Assembly (NCBI RefSeq): GCF_021729885.1
Contig: NZ_CP063401.1
Span: forward strand, 3,960,501 to 4,024,500
DNA: 64,000 bases
Direction of reading: 5' to 3'
DNA from: Devosia sp. SL43
GTDB taxonomy: Bacteria > Pseudomonadota > Alphaproteobacteria > Rhizobiales > Devosiaceae
This document shows positions 1 to 7,792 of the stretch, piece after piece (within the stretch, counting starts at the first letter, position 1; each line of letters opens with the position of its first letter). The position numbers and the translations under genes were made by a program. The notes under the pieces are model-generated. The model had not been told where the DNA came from and did no database searches. It was given only the letters and a program-made list of their open reading frames with translations.

Positions 1-324
1 ATTGGCGGGCTGGTGGGCAATCTGTTTGCCGGAACCAATCCGGCGCTCGGCACTGTGACACCGTTCGCCAAGGGCGGGGTGATCGCGACGCCGAGCTTTT
101 TTCCAATGGGCAACGGGCTGGGCCTGGCGGGGGAAGCAGGTCCGGAGGCGATCATGCCTCTGGCCCGAGGCTCTGACGGTCGGCTTGGTGTGGCCGGCGG
201 TGGTGGCGCGGTCAATGTGACGTTCAACGTGACGGCGAGCGATGCAAGGAGCTTTGCGGCGAGCGAAGCGGAACTGAGCGCGATGCTGTTGCGGGCGGTG
301 AAGCGTGGGGCGCGGGGGAGTTAG
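1..324 (+). CDS. Phage/GTA tail tape measure protein, C-terminal end (partial)
   Basis: The reading frame is open from the first base, so only the last 107 residues are in the window. The visible part is rich in Gly and Ala and contains AGEAGPEAIMPLARG followed by DGRLGV, a signature common at the C-terminus of tape-measure proteins of lambdoid and RcGTA-type tails. This protein sets tail length and sits in the tail lumen. The next four genes are the RcGTA-type tail-tip genes in their standard order, which supports the call. An isolated phage tail module is the alternative. The gap of 166 bases to the next gene is unusually long for this cluster and is filled by a palindromic element. Confidence 0.75.
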   Translation: MGGLVGNLFAGTNPALGTVTPFAKGGVIATPSFFPMGNGLGLAGEAGPEAIMPLARGSDGRLGVAGGGGAVNVTFNVTASDARSFAASEAELSAMLLRAVKRGARGS

Positions 325-351
325 GTCCTCCAGCGTCAGCCACACACTCGA

Positions 352-439
352 TCGTCACCCTCGGGCCTGACCCGAGGGCACTGTACTTAACGGACGCTCA
401 GCCAGTGAAGAGCCCTCGGGTCAAGCCCGAGGGTGACGA
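352..439. repeat. Palindromic intergenic element (family A), 27-bp arms
   Basis: Two 27-base arms, 352-378 and 413-439, are inverted copies with a single mismatch around a 34-base centre. Each arm contains the smaller palindrome CCTCGGG...CCCGAGG, so the transcript would fold into a long hairpin. It sits between the tape measure gene and the DUF2460 gene, inside what should be one transcription unit. It looks like a REP or RPE-like mobile palindrome and could also act as a terminator or an RNA-stability element. Confidence 0.7.
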
Positions 440-490
440 TCTGTGGTGGTTGCAGGCGAGCGCTCATCTCAACGACTGGGGAGAATTGTC

Positions 491-1111
491 ATGGCCTTTC
501 ACGCAGTGCGCTTTCCGCTCGATGTCGCGCTGGGTGCGCGGGGTGGGCCGGAGCGCAGGACCGATGTGGTGCAGCTGGCCGGTGGTGGTGAGCAGCGAAA
601 TGGGCGGTGGCAGCATTCGCGGCGGCGCTACAATGCTGGCTATGGCGTCAAGTCGCGGGCCGATATGGCCGCGGTGCTGGCGTTTTTCGAGGAGCGGCGC
701 GGGCGGCTGCATGGCTTCCTGTGGCGCGATGGGCTGGATTTCTCCAGCAATGGCGGCACGCCGACGCCAACAGACCAGGCGATCGGGACGGGGACCGGCA
801 GCCAGACCAGCTTCCAGCTGACCAAGACCTATGGCGCGAGCTTCGATCCCTATCTGCGGCCGATCACCAGGCCTGTGGCGGGCTCGGTGCGCATCGCGGT
901 GGCGGGCTCAGAGCTGATGAGCGGCTGGACGGTCGATGTCGCCACCGGCGTTGTCGGCTTTTCGGTGGCGCCAGCCGACGGGGCGGCGGTGACGGCGGGC
1001 TTTCTGTTCGACGTGCCGGTGCGGTTCGATACCGATCGGCTCGATGTGGAACTGACCAGCTTTGACGGGGCCGAGGCCCCCAGTATTCCACTGGTGGAGA
1101 TCTTGCCATGA
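491..1111 (+). CDS. DUF2460 distal tail protein (RcGTA gp12-like)
   Basis: A 206-residue protein starting MAFHAVRFPLDVALGARGG, the typical N-terminus of DUF2460 phage tail proteins. In RcGTA the equivalent protein forms the distal tail ring that links the tail tube to the baseplate. The ATG at 491 was chosen over an upstream GTG at 443 because GGGGAG lies 8 bases before it and because family members start here. The conserved stretch around YGVKSRADMAAVLAFFEERR and FLWRDGLDFS is visible. The stop overlaps the next start by four bases (ATGA), so the genes are translationally coupled. Confidence 0.85.
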   Translation: MAFHAVRFPLDVALGARGGPERRTDVVQLAGGGEQRNGRWQHSRRRYNAGYGVKSRADMAAVLAFFEERRGRLHGFLWRDGLDFSSNGGTPTPTDQAIGTGTGSQTSFQLTKTYGASFDPYLRPITRPVAGSVRIAVAGSELMSGWTVDVATGVVGFSVAPADGAAVTAGFLFDVPVRFDTDRLDVELTSFDGAEAPSIPLVEILP

Positions 1112-1998
1112 GAACTCTCGGTAGCGGCTTTGCTGCGCATATCGCGCAGGGCGAAACGACTTTGTGTCATTGCTGGAAGCTGGTGCGTGGCGATGGCGTG
1201 GTGCTGGGCTTTACCGATCATGATCGGGCGCTGAGCTTTGGCGGCACGAGCTTTGTGCCGGCGCATGGGCTGGATGGCGGCGAGGTGCCGGCGCGGCTGG
1301 GACCGCAGGTGACGACCAGCGAAGTGCTGGGCGTAATCCATGCCGACGCCATCACCGAGGACGATATTCTGCTCGGGCGCTATGACGGTGCACTGGTCGA
1401 CACGTGGCGGGTCAACTGGAACAATGTCGGCCAAAGGCTGCTGCTGCGAACCGATACGATCGGCGAGATCGTGCGCGAGGATGGCGTGTTCCGGGCGGAG
1501 CTGCGCTCGCCGCAACAGGGGCTCAATGCTACGCATGGGCGGATCTACCAGGGCCTGTGCGATGCGGCACTGGGCGATGTCAGGTGTGGCATCGATCTTG
1601 ATGACCCGGCTTATACCGGGTTTGCGACGGTCACCGCGATCGACGATCCTTACCGGGTCGTGGTGTCCGGCCTTGGTGGCTTTGGCGAGGGCTGGTTCTC
1701 CTTTGGTGGGGCACGCTGGACCGATGGTCGGCGGAATGGGCTGCGCGACGGGGTGATGACCCACGGCCGGCATGGCGCGTCCGATGTGCTGGGCTTCGGG
1801 GTCAAGGTCGGCGATTGGGTCGTGGTGGGCGATACGCTCGCGGTGACGGCCGGTTGCGACCGGCGCTTTGCCACCTGCCAGGCCAAGTTCGCCAATGGCG
1901 TCAACTTTCGCGGCTTTCCGCACATCCCCGGCAGCGACTTCGTGATGCGCGCGCCGCGCCGTGACGATGCACTGGATGGCCAGGCGGTGGTGCGGTGA
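1108..1998 (+). CDS. DUF2163 baseplate hub protein (RcGTA gp13-like)
   Basis: A 296-residue DUF2163 protein. The C-terminal half carries two cysteine pairs, one in LCDAALGDVRCG and one in GCDRRFATC, followed by NFRGFPHIPG, the family signature. In lambda gpL-like hub proteins and in the RcGTA baseplate, four cysteines of this kind hold an iron-sulfur cluster; I infer the same here. It overlaps both neighbours by four bases, which is the tight coupling seen throughout this tail-tip module. The protein would join the distal tail ring to the megatron and the peptidase. Confidence 0.85.
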   Translation: MRTLGSGFAAHIAQGETTLCHCWKLVRGDGVVLGFTDHDRALSFGGTSFVPAHGLDGGEVPARLGPQVTTSEVLGVIHADAITEDDILLGRYDGALVDTWRVNWNNVGQRLLLRTDTIGEIVREDGVFRAELRSPQQGLNATHGRIYQGLCDAALGDVRCGIDLDDPAYTGFATVTAIDDPYRVVVSGLGGFGEGWFSFGGARWTDGRRNGLRDGVMTHGRHGASDVLGFGVKVGDWVVVGDTLAVTAGCDRRFATCQAKFANGVNFRGFPHIPGSDFVMRAPRRDDALDGQAVVR

Positions 1999-2420
1999 GC
2001 GTCGAACGGATCGTCGCGGCGGCTCGGGAGTTTCTCGGCACGCCTTATCGGCATCAGGCGGCGACACTGGGCGCCGGCTGCGATTGCCTGGGGCTGCTGC
2101 GTGGGGTGTGGCGCGCGCTCTATGGGTGCGAGCCGATGGTGGTGCCGCCCTACCGCGCCGACATGCGCGATCCGCTCAATGCCGGGGCGTTGCGGCTGGC
2201 GGCCGAGCGCTTGCTGGTGGCCGAGACGGGGCCGCTGGCGTCGGGGCAGGTGCTGCTGTTCCAGCTGGCTGCGGGCGAGCCCAAGCATTGCGGCATCCTG
2301 GTGGCGCCGACGCGATTTATCCACGCGCAGGAGCGGCTGGGCGTGGTCGAGGCGAATTTGACCGAGGCCTGGGTGCGACGGGTGAGCGCCAGGTTCCGGT
2401 TTCCTGACATCGAGGACTAA
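1995..2420 (+). CDS. NlpC/P60 family cell-wall peptidase (RcGTA gp14-like)
   Basis: A 141-residue NlpC/P60 enzyme. The nucleophile cysteine is in GCDCLGLLRGV (around residue 34) and the catalytic histidine in KHCGILV (around residue 95), followed by a conserved FIHA. The start is GTG at 1995, overlapping the previous stop (GTGA). In RcGTA and related tails this subunit is part of the baseplate and trims peptidoglycan when DNA is delivered. The size matches the family. Three bases separate its stop from the next ATG. Confidence 0.87.
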   Translation: MSVERIVAAAREFLGTPYRHQAATLGAGCDCLGLLRGVWRALYGCEPMVVPPYRADMRDPLNAGALRLAAERLLVAETGPLASGQVLLFQLAAGEPKHCGILVAPTRFIHAQERLGVVEANLTEAWVRRVSARFRFPDIED

Positions 2421-2423
2421 TTC

Positions 2424-5400
2424 ATGGCCACTCTTGCGCTTTCGCTTGCCGGACAGTTTGCCGGGGGGCTGATCGGTGGTCCGTTCGGGGCCACGCTTGG
2501 CCGGGCGCTCGGGGCGCTGGCGGGCAATGCGCTCGACAGCATGCTGTTTGGCGAAAGCACGGAAACGGCCATCGGCGATATCCGGCTGCAGGGGTCGAGT
2601 GAAGGCGGGGCCGTGCCGCGGCTTTATGGCTGGAACCGGCTATCGGGCAATATCATCTGGGCACGGGACCTCGAACTGCTGGGCGGTGAAGATGCCGGTG
2701 CCAAGGGCTTTGGCGGCGAGGGCGATGACGAGGTCGGCGCCAGCTTCGCAGTCGCCTTCTGCGAGGGCGAGGTACATCGGCTGGGGCGCATCTGGGCCGA
2801 TGGGCAGCTGCTCGACACCGATGGGCTGACGCTGCGCTTCTATCGCGGCACCGAGGATCAGTTGCCGGACGGGCTGATCGAGGCGACCCAGGGCGCCGCG
2901 CCGGCCTATCGCGGGCTGTGCTATCTGGTGGTGGAGCAGCTGCCGCTGAGCCGGTTCGGTAACCGCATCCCGCATCTGTCGGTGGAACTGTGTCGGGTGG
3001 TGGGCGATCTCGAGCCCAATATCCGTGCGGTGACGGTGATCCCCGGCGCGACGGAGTTTGGCTACGATCCCGTACCGCGCGTGCGCATCACCGGGCCGGG
3101 TTCGACGACCGGCGAGAATACGCATGTGTCGGAGAAGGTCAGCGACTGGACCTATTCGATCGACGAGCTGGTCGATCTCTGCCCCAACCTCAGCCATGTG
3201 TCGCTGGTGCTGGCCTGGTTCGGCACCGATCTGCGTTGCGCCAACTGCGCCATCGAACCACGCGTCGAGGCGGCGAGTCGCGAGACGCTCGACGTGGCGT
3301 GGAGCGTCGCGGGGCTGGGGCGCGGCGATGTGACGGTGGTGTCGTCGCATCTGGGCTCGGCATCCTATGGCGGTACGCCCTCGGATGCCTCGGTGCTGGC
3401 GGCGATTGCCGATCTCAAGGCGCGTGGCATCGGCGTGACGCTCTATCCGATGGCGATGATGGACGTTCCGGCAGGAAACAGCCTGCCCAATCCCTATGGC
3501 GGGACCGGGCAGGGCGCCTATGTGTGGCGCGGGCGGATAACCTGCCACCCGGCGCCGGGGCAGGCCGGATCGCCGGACCAGACGGCGACGGCGGCGGCGC
3601 AGGTGGCGACGTTTGTGGCGGCCTATCGGCCGATGATCCTGCACTATGCCGGGCTTGCTGCAGCGGCTGGCGGCGTGGACACGCTGATCATCGGCTCGGA
3701 AATGCGCGGGATGACATCCGTGCGCGGGGCGGGGAACAGCTTTCCGTTTGTCGATGCGCTGGTGACGCTGGCAGCCGATGTGCGGGCGATCGTCGGGCCA
3801 TCGACCAAGCTGACCTATGCGGCGGACTGGAGTGAGTATTCGGGCTACCAGCCGCCGGGCGAAAAATTCTTTCACCTCGATCCGCTCTGGGCCTCGTCCA
3901 ATATCGATGCTGTTGGCATCGACAATTATATGCCGCTGGCCGATTGGCGCGACGGCACCGGGCATCTGGATGCGGCGCAGTCGGCCACTGGCCACGACCT
4001 GTCGTATCTGCTGGCCAATATGGCGGGCGGGGAAGGCTATGACTGGTATTATGCCAGCGATGCCGACCGGTTGGCGCAGGTGCGGACGCCCATCACCGAT
4101 GGCGCCTATGGCGAGCCATGGGTGTTCCGCTACAAGGACATCCGCAACTGGTGGAGCCAGGCGCACCACAACCGACCGGGTGGCGTACGCAGCGGTTCGC
4201 CGACGGCCTGGGTGCCGGGTAGCAAGCCGATCTGGATGACCGAGCTTGGTTCCGGGGCGGTCGACAAGGGCGCCAACCAGCCCAACATCTTTGGCGACGA
4301 GAAGAGCGTCGAGAGCGGGCGTCCATATTTTTCGAGCGGGTTGCCCGATCCGTTGATGCAGCGGCAGTTGCTGCGGGCGCATCAGGCGTGGTGGCGCGAT
4401 CCGGCCAACAATCCGGCCGGCATGCTCGACGTGGCGCGCATCTATCTCTGGACCTGGGATGCGCGGCCCTATCCGGCCTTTCCGGCCATGCTCGACGTCT
4501 GGGCCGACGGCACCAATCACCGCACGGGGCACTGGCTGACCGGACGGTTGGGCAGCATGGCCAGCGATGAACTGGCCACGGCGATTGCCGCAGAACACGG
4601 CGTGGCGCTGTCGGCGGACGCGGCTTTGCCGTTCATCGCGGGCTACACACTTGGCACGGCAACGACGGCGCGCGATGCGTTGGAGCCGGTGCTGGTGGTG
4701 AGCGGACTGAGTTTGCGCCATGGCGCCGACGGTATGCATCTTGGCGCCGCCGGGCACCTGCCGGTGACCACGCTGCAAGCCGACGAACTGGCGCAGGGTG
4801 AGGGGGTGACGCTGTCGCGCCGGCGCGGAGACCCGGCCGAAACGCCGGGGCGGTTGGCGCTGAGTTATATCGATCGCGAGCGCGACTATCTGACCGGAAC
4901 GGTGACGGCGTTGGTGCGGGCCGATGGTCCAGTGACCGGCGAGGCGCTCAATCTTGTGCTCGATGGCGCTGCGGCCCGACTGGCGGCCGAGAGGATGCTC
5001 GATGGGCGAAGTGGTCAGCGCGAAACGCTGGAGCTGGAGCTGCCACCGTCGGCGCTGGCGCTGGAGCCGGGCGATCTCATCGATATCGTCGACCTGGTCG
5101 AAGGGCCATTCGAAATCTCGGAGATCCGCGATGGCGGGACCCGGCGCCTAACCGCCCGTACGGTACCAACGCCGATGGCCATCGCGACCGGCGGTAATCG
5201 GGTGATGAGCGGCGGTGGCAGTTTTGCGCGGTCGTTGCCGATGGTGACAGTTGCGCATCTGCCGGCTTTGCCCGCTGACCCGGGTCGGTCGCGGCTGGTC
5301 GCGGCGGGGCATGCAGTGCCCTGGCCGGGCGGGTTGCAGATCGTTGATGACACGACGGGGGCGGCGGTTCTCGCGTTGAACCGGCGGGGGCTGATCGGCA

Positions 5401-6149
5401 CTGTCGCGACGGCGTTTCCGGTTGGTCCCACCGCAGTCTGGGACTTGGCAAGCACCGTGGAGGTGACGCTGCTCGCGGGCCACCTGGCATCGGCGGAGAC
5501 GCTGGCAGTGTTGGCGGGCAGCAACCGGATTGCCATCGAGACTGATGCCGGGCCATGGGAGGTTGTCGGATTTGCCGAAGCCACGCTGGTTTCGGCGGGC
5601 CGCTACCGCCTGGCCGGATTGCTGCGTGGACTGGATGGTACGGGGCCGGCCATGGGGCCGGTATCGGTCGGACGCCGCGTGCTGGTGCTGGACGGGCGTG
5701 TGGGCAGCCTGCCGGTGGAGGCGGGCCTGCTCGGGGACACCAGGGCATTCCGCGTCTATGCCGGCCGGGGTGACATCGTAGGCACGACCTTGTCGGTCGG
5801 CACCAACGTGGCACCGGCCCTGCCGCTGCCGCCTGTGCATCTACGGGCGAGCCGAGATGCGGCGGGCGACATCGCCCTGCGCTGGGTTCGCCGCAGCCGC
5901 GCCGATGGCGATGGCTGGGGCAATGCCGATAGCCCGCTGGAGCACGTGCCCGAGCGCTACCGCGTGATCATCTACAATGGGGTCACAGCAGTGCGCACGC
6001 TCGATTGCTATGTCGCCAGCGCGGCCTATTCCAGCGCCGAGCAGATCGCCGATTTCGGTGCGCCGCCATCTACTTTCACCTTCACCGTCGCGCAGCTGAG
6101 CCCGGTGCTCGGCGCGGGGCATGCTGCATCGGGAGCGTTCAATGGCTAG
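2424..6149 (+). CDS. Baseplate megatron / host-specificity protein with TIM-barrel-like domain (RcGTA gp15-like)
   Basis: A 1241-residue protein, the usual size for the GTA megatron. The first 60 residues are Gly/Ala-rich (AGQFAGGLIGGPFGATLGR), as in the family. Residues about 250-560 form the glycoside-hydrolase-like TIM-barrel region (VTLYPMAMMDVPAGN, KLTYAADWSEYSGY, PIWMTELGSGAVDKG), and the later part is the tip-attachment protein J-like region. In RcGTA this protein closes the baseplate and extends toward the receptor; whether its barrel has enzymatic activity is not established. It is the last structural gene of the tail module. Its last codons overlap the endolysin start by eight bases. 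Confidence 0.88.
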   Translation: MATLALSLAGQFAGGLIGGPFGATLGRALGALAGNALDSMLFGESTETAIGDIRLQGSSEGGAVPRLYGWNRLSGNIIWARDLELLGGEDAGAKGFGGEGDDEVGASFAVAFCEGEVHRLGRIWADGQLLDTDGLTLRFYRGTEDQLPDGLIEATQGAAPAYRGLCYLVVEQLPLSRFGNRIPHLSVELCRVVGDLEPNIRAVTVIPGATEFGYDPVPRVRITGPGSTTGENTHVSEKVSDWTYSIDELVDLCPNLSHVSLVLAWFGTDLRCANCAIEPRVEAASRETLDVAWSVAGLGRGDVTVVSSHLGSASYGGTPSDASVLAAIADLKARGIGVTLYPMAMMDVPAGNSLPNPYGGTGQGAYVWRGRITCHPAPGQAGSPDQTATAAAQVATFVAAYRPMILHYAGLAAAAGGVDTLIIGSEMRGMTSVRGAGNSFPFVDALVTLAADVRAIVGPSTKLTYAADWSEYSGYQPPGEKFFHLDPLWASSNIDAVGIDNYMPLADWRDGTGHLDAAQSATGHDLSYLLANMAGGEGYDWYYASDADRLAQVRTPITDGAYGEPWVFRYKDIRNWWSQAHHNRPGGVRSGSPTAWVPGSKPIWMTELGSGAVDKGANQPNIFGDEKSVESGRPYFSSGLPDPLMQRQLLRAHQAWWRDPANNPAGMLDVARIYLWTWDARPYPAFPAMLDVWADGTNHRTGHWLTGRLGSMASDELATAIAAEHGVALSADAALPFIAGYTLGTATTARDALEPVLVVSGLSLRHGADGMHLGAAGHLPVTTLQADELAQGEGVTLSRRRGDPAETPGRLALSYIDRERDYLTGTVTALVRADGPVTGEALNLVLDGAAARLAAERMLDGRSGQRETLELELPPSALALEPGDLIDIVDLVEGPFEISEIRDGGTRRLTARTVPTPMAIATGGNRVMSGGGSFARSLPMVTVAHLPALPADPGRSRLVAAGHAVPWPGGLQIVDDTTGAAVLALNRRGLIGTVATAFPVGPTAVWDLASTVEVTLLAGHLASAETLAVLAGSNRIAIETDAGPWEVVGFAEATLVSAGRYRLAGLLRGLDGTGPAMGPVSVGRRVLVLDGRVGSLPVEAGLLGDTRAFRVYAGRGDIVGTTLSVGTNVAPALPLPPVHLRASRDAAGDIALRWVRRSRADGDGWGNADSPLEHVPERYRVIIYNGVTAVRTLDCYVASAAYSSAEQIADFGAPPSTFTFTVAQLSPVLGAGHAASGAFNG

Positions 6150-6900
6150 GTCAAGGTTCGATGTCTGCCTCGACGAGGTGCTGCGCCATGAGGGCGGCTA
6201 TGCCGACCATCCGAGCGATCCCGGCGGCGCCACCAATCTGGGCATTACGCGCCAGACGCTGGCCAGCTGGCGCAAGGTGTCGCCGTGGTGGGCGCTGGAA
6301 AAGGCAGAAGTGCGCGGGCTCAAGCGAGACGAGGCGGCGCAGATCTATCGGGCCAACTATTGGGATCGGTCCGGGGCAGGGCACTTGCCGCCGGGTCTCG
6401 ATCTGGCGCTGTTCGACTTCGCCGTCAATTCCGGCCCCGATCGCGCCGTGCGCATCCTGCAGGCCGAGTTGGCGGTTGCGACGGATGGGCGCGTCGGTCC
6501 GCTGACGCTCGACGCGATCAAGACGCGCATCGCCCTCAAAGGTGCGGCCGGGTTGATCGACGCCTTCTGCGGCCGAAGGCTGAGCTTCCTCAGCCAGCTC
6601 TCGACCTATGCCGTCTTCGGCAAGGGCTGGTCCGCGCGCGTCGCGGCCATCCGCAAGGCGGCCTTGGCCGCCGCAACCACGACCTCAACCAAACCAAATA
6701 CCTGGAGCACGACCATGGACCGTTTCAACGGCTACAAGACCTACATCACCGCCGCCCTCATGCTGCTGGCAGGCCTCGCGCAGGTGCTGGGCGTCGATCT
6801 GCCGGCGCTGGACAGCGGCTCGGCCGGACACCTGATCATGGAAGCGCTGGCGGTGATCTTTCTGCGCAAGGGGCTGAAGGCGGATTTGGCGCGGGGGTAG
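6142..6900 (+). CDS. GH108-family endolysin (N-acetylmuramidase) with C-terminal holin-like segment
   Basis: A 252-residue protein. Residues 1-175 match glycoside hydrolase family 108 with its peptidoglycan-binding part: catalytic Glu in RHEGGYADHPSDPGG, then ATNLGIT and LFDFAVNSGP. The ATG at 6142 follows GGGAG at 6131; the upstream ATG at 6121 lacks such a site. There is no signal peptide, so release needs a pore. Residues 192-252 have a hydrophobic segment (YITAALMLLAGLAQVLG) and a second one (LIMEALAVIFL), like a small phage holin. The gene overlaps the end of the megatron gene, so lysis is coupled to the tail module. Whether the product stays fused or is also made as two proteins is open. 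Confidence 0.82.
   Translation: MARSRFDVCLDEVLRHEGGYADHPSDPGGATNLGITRQTLASWRKVSPWWALEKAEVRGLKRDEAAQIYRANYWDRSGAGHLPPGLDLALFDFAVNSGPDRAVRILQAELAVATDGRVGPLTLDAIKTRIALKGAAGLIDAFCGRRLSFLSQLSTYAVFGKGWSARVAAIRKAALAAATTTSTKPNTWSTTMDRFNGYKTYITAALMLLAGLAQVLGVDLPALDSGSAGHLIMEALAVIFLRKGLKADLARG
6715..6900 (+). other. Possible internal translation start giving a separate 61-residue holin-like protein
   Basis: Within the endolysin frame an ATG at 6715 is preceded by TGGAG at 6703-6707 with a spacing of seven bases. The residues just before it (AAATTTSTKPNTWSTT) look like a linker. The segment from this ATG (MDRFNGYKTYITAALMLLAG) has the size and hydrophobicity pattern of a stand-alone holin-like protein. 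In-frame nested starts are known for lysis genes. This is a prediction from the sequence only. Confidence 0.45.
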
Positions 6901-6970
6901 GGCGCTCTTGCCATCGCGTGCTGTGTGGCCGATATCTTGATTGTCGTCGGCAGCACATATCGAGGAGCGC

Positions 6971-7219
6971 ATGGCCAAACGAATGTTCAATGTCACCGCG
7001 CACTGGGATGATGAGGCGCAGGTGTTCTATTCCGACAGCGACATCGTCGGACTGCACATCGAGGCCGCCACGATCGAAGAGTTCGAGGTGGTCATGATGG
7101 ATGTGGCACCGGGCTTGGTGGTTGCAAATCATCTGACCAAGGAGGAACTGCAGTCGACGGCGCCGGAGGATTTGATTCCGGCGATCCTTTGGCAGCGCCC
7201 CACCGGCAGGGCCGCTTGA
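6971..7219 (+). CDS. hicB: DUF1902 / HicB-like antitoxin
   Basis: An 82-residue protein with the HicB-like beta fold of DUF1902: VTAHWDDEAQVFYSDSDIVGLHIEAAT split around a conserved DIVGL-type strand. The ATG at 6971 has GAGGAG three bases upstream and is preferred over the GTG-type start at 6941. The next gene starts two bases after its stop and encodes a HicA-like toxin, so the pair looks like a type II toxin-antitoxin system with the antitoxin first, the reverse of the classical hicAB order. No clear DNA-binding domain is visible, so any autoregulation is unproven. Confidence 0.68.
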   Translation: MAKRMFNVTAHWDDEAQVFYSDSDIVGLHIEAATIEEFEVVMMDVAPGLVVANHLTKEELQSTAPEDLIPAILWQRPTGRAA

Positions 7220-7220
7220 C

Positions 7221-7415
7221 TTGGTTGACGGCTACTACACGGGCGTAATCCGAGAACTAAAATCTCTTGGCTATGGGCATGTGACGAACGCAAAGGGCTC
7301 CCACGAGAAGTGGGCGAACCAAACTGGCAAGACGCTGATCGTGCCACGAAACTTGAAGAGCAGGCATACCGCCAACGCCATTCTGCGGGATGCGGGCAGC
7401 ACCCAAAAATTCTGA
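7221..7415 (+). CDS. hicA: HicA-family mRNA interferase toxin
   Basis: A 64-residue protein with the hallmarks of HicA: GYGHVTNAKGSHEKW, which carries the catalytic histidine in the GSH motif, then LIVPRNLKSRHTANAILRDA. HicA toxins adopt a double-stranded-RNA-binding-like fold and cleave mRNA. The only suitable start is TTG at 7221, two bases after the antitoxin stop, so translation is probably coupled to the antitoxin and kept low. Length is normal for the family. Confidence 0.7.
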   Translation: MVDGYYTGVIRELKSLGYGHVTNAKGSHEKWANQTGKTLIVPRNLKSRHTANAILRDAGSTQKF

Positions 7416-7451
7416 GAGTTTGACGTCTCCGCCCTATTCATGTCCCATTCA

Positions 7452-7471
7452 GCAACTTCGCCCTAAGTTGC
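7452..7471. promoter_or_regulatory. Dyad over the feuN translation start region
   Basis: GCAACTT at 7452-7458 and AAGTTGC at 7465-7471 form a perfect 7-bp inverted repeat with a six-base loop that ends four bases before the ATG of the small periplasmic protein. It could be a transcription-factor site or an RNA hairpin masking the ribosome site. No ordinary Shine-Dalgarno motif is visible for that start. Confidence 0.35.
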
Positions 7472-7475
7472 GGTC

Positions 7476-7766
7476 ATGAAAACCTCAATCTCCAAATTGC
7501 TTGCCCCGATCGCTGTCGCGCTGGCCCTTGGCCTGGCCGGTACGGGCATGGCCAATGCGCAGGCGTGCCTGGACAATCGTCAGATCCAGGAGATGGTCGC
7601 GTCCGGGCAAATCATGTCGCTGGCCGATGTCCTTGCTTCGGCGGGCATAGACGGCAACTCCGAAATCCTCAATGTTCAGGTCTGTGACCAGGGTGGACTT
7701 GTCTATATTATTGGTCTGCTGACTCCCTCCGGGGAAGCACAGAATCTGGTATTGAGCGCTCAGTAA
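7476..7766 (+). CDS. feuN: Small periplasmic protein, FeuN-like modulator of the FeuPQ system
   Basis: A 96-residue protein with a clear signal peptide (MKTSISKLLAPIAVALALGL, cleavage near ANA at 26-28). The mature part is about 68 residues with two cysteines (31 and 70) that could form a disulfide, and a PepSY-like C-terminal strand pattern (GLVYIIGLLTPSGEAQNLVL). It lies 26 bases upstream of a FeuP-type response regulator. In Sinorhizobium meliloti a small periplasmic protein, FeuN, is encoded next to feuPQ and restrains the sensor kinase. Position, size and export fit that role; the sequence match itself I judge from pattern only. Confidence 0.6.
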   Translation: MKTSISKLLAPIAVALALGLAGTGMANAQACLDNRQIQEMVASGQIMSLADVLASAGIDGNSEILNVQVCDQGGLVYIIGLLTPSGEAQNLVLSAQ

Positions 7767-7792
7767 CGAGCAAAGGTCTTGGGGGACCGGCG

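Noticed and set aside
2640..4778. Minus-strand open frame of 712 codons opposite the megatron gene
   Set aside because: The megatron reading frame is continuous and matches the family; the antisense product is a biased shadow.
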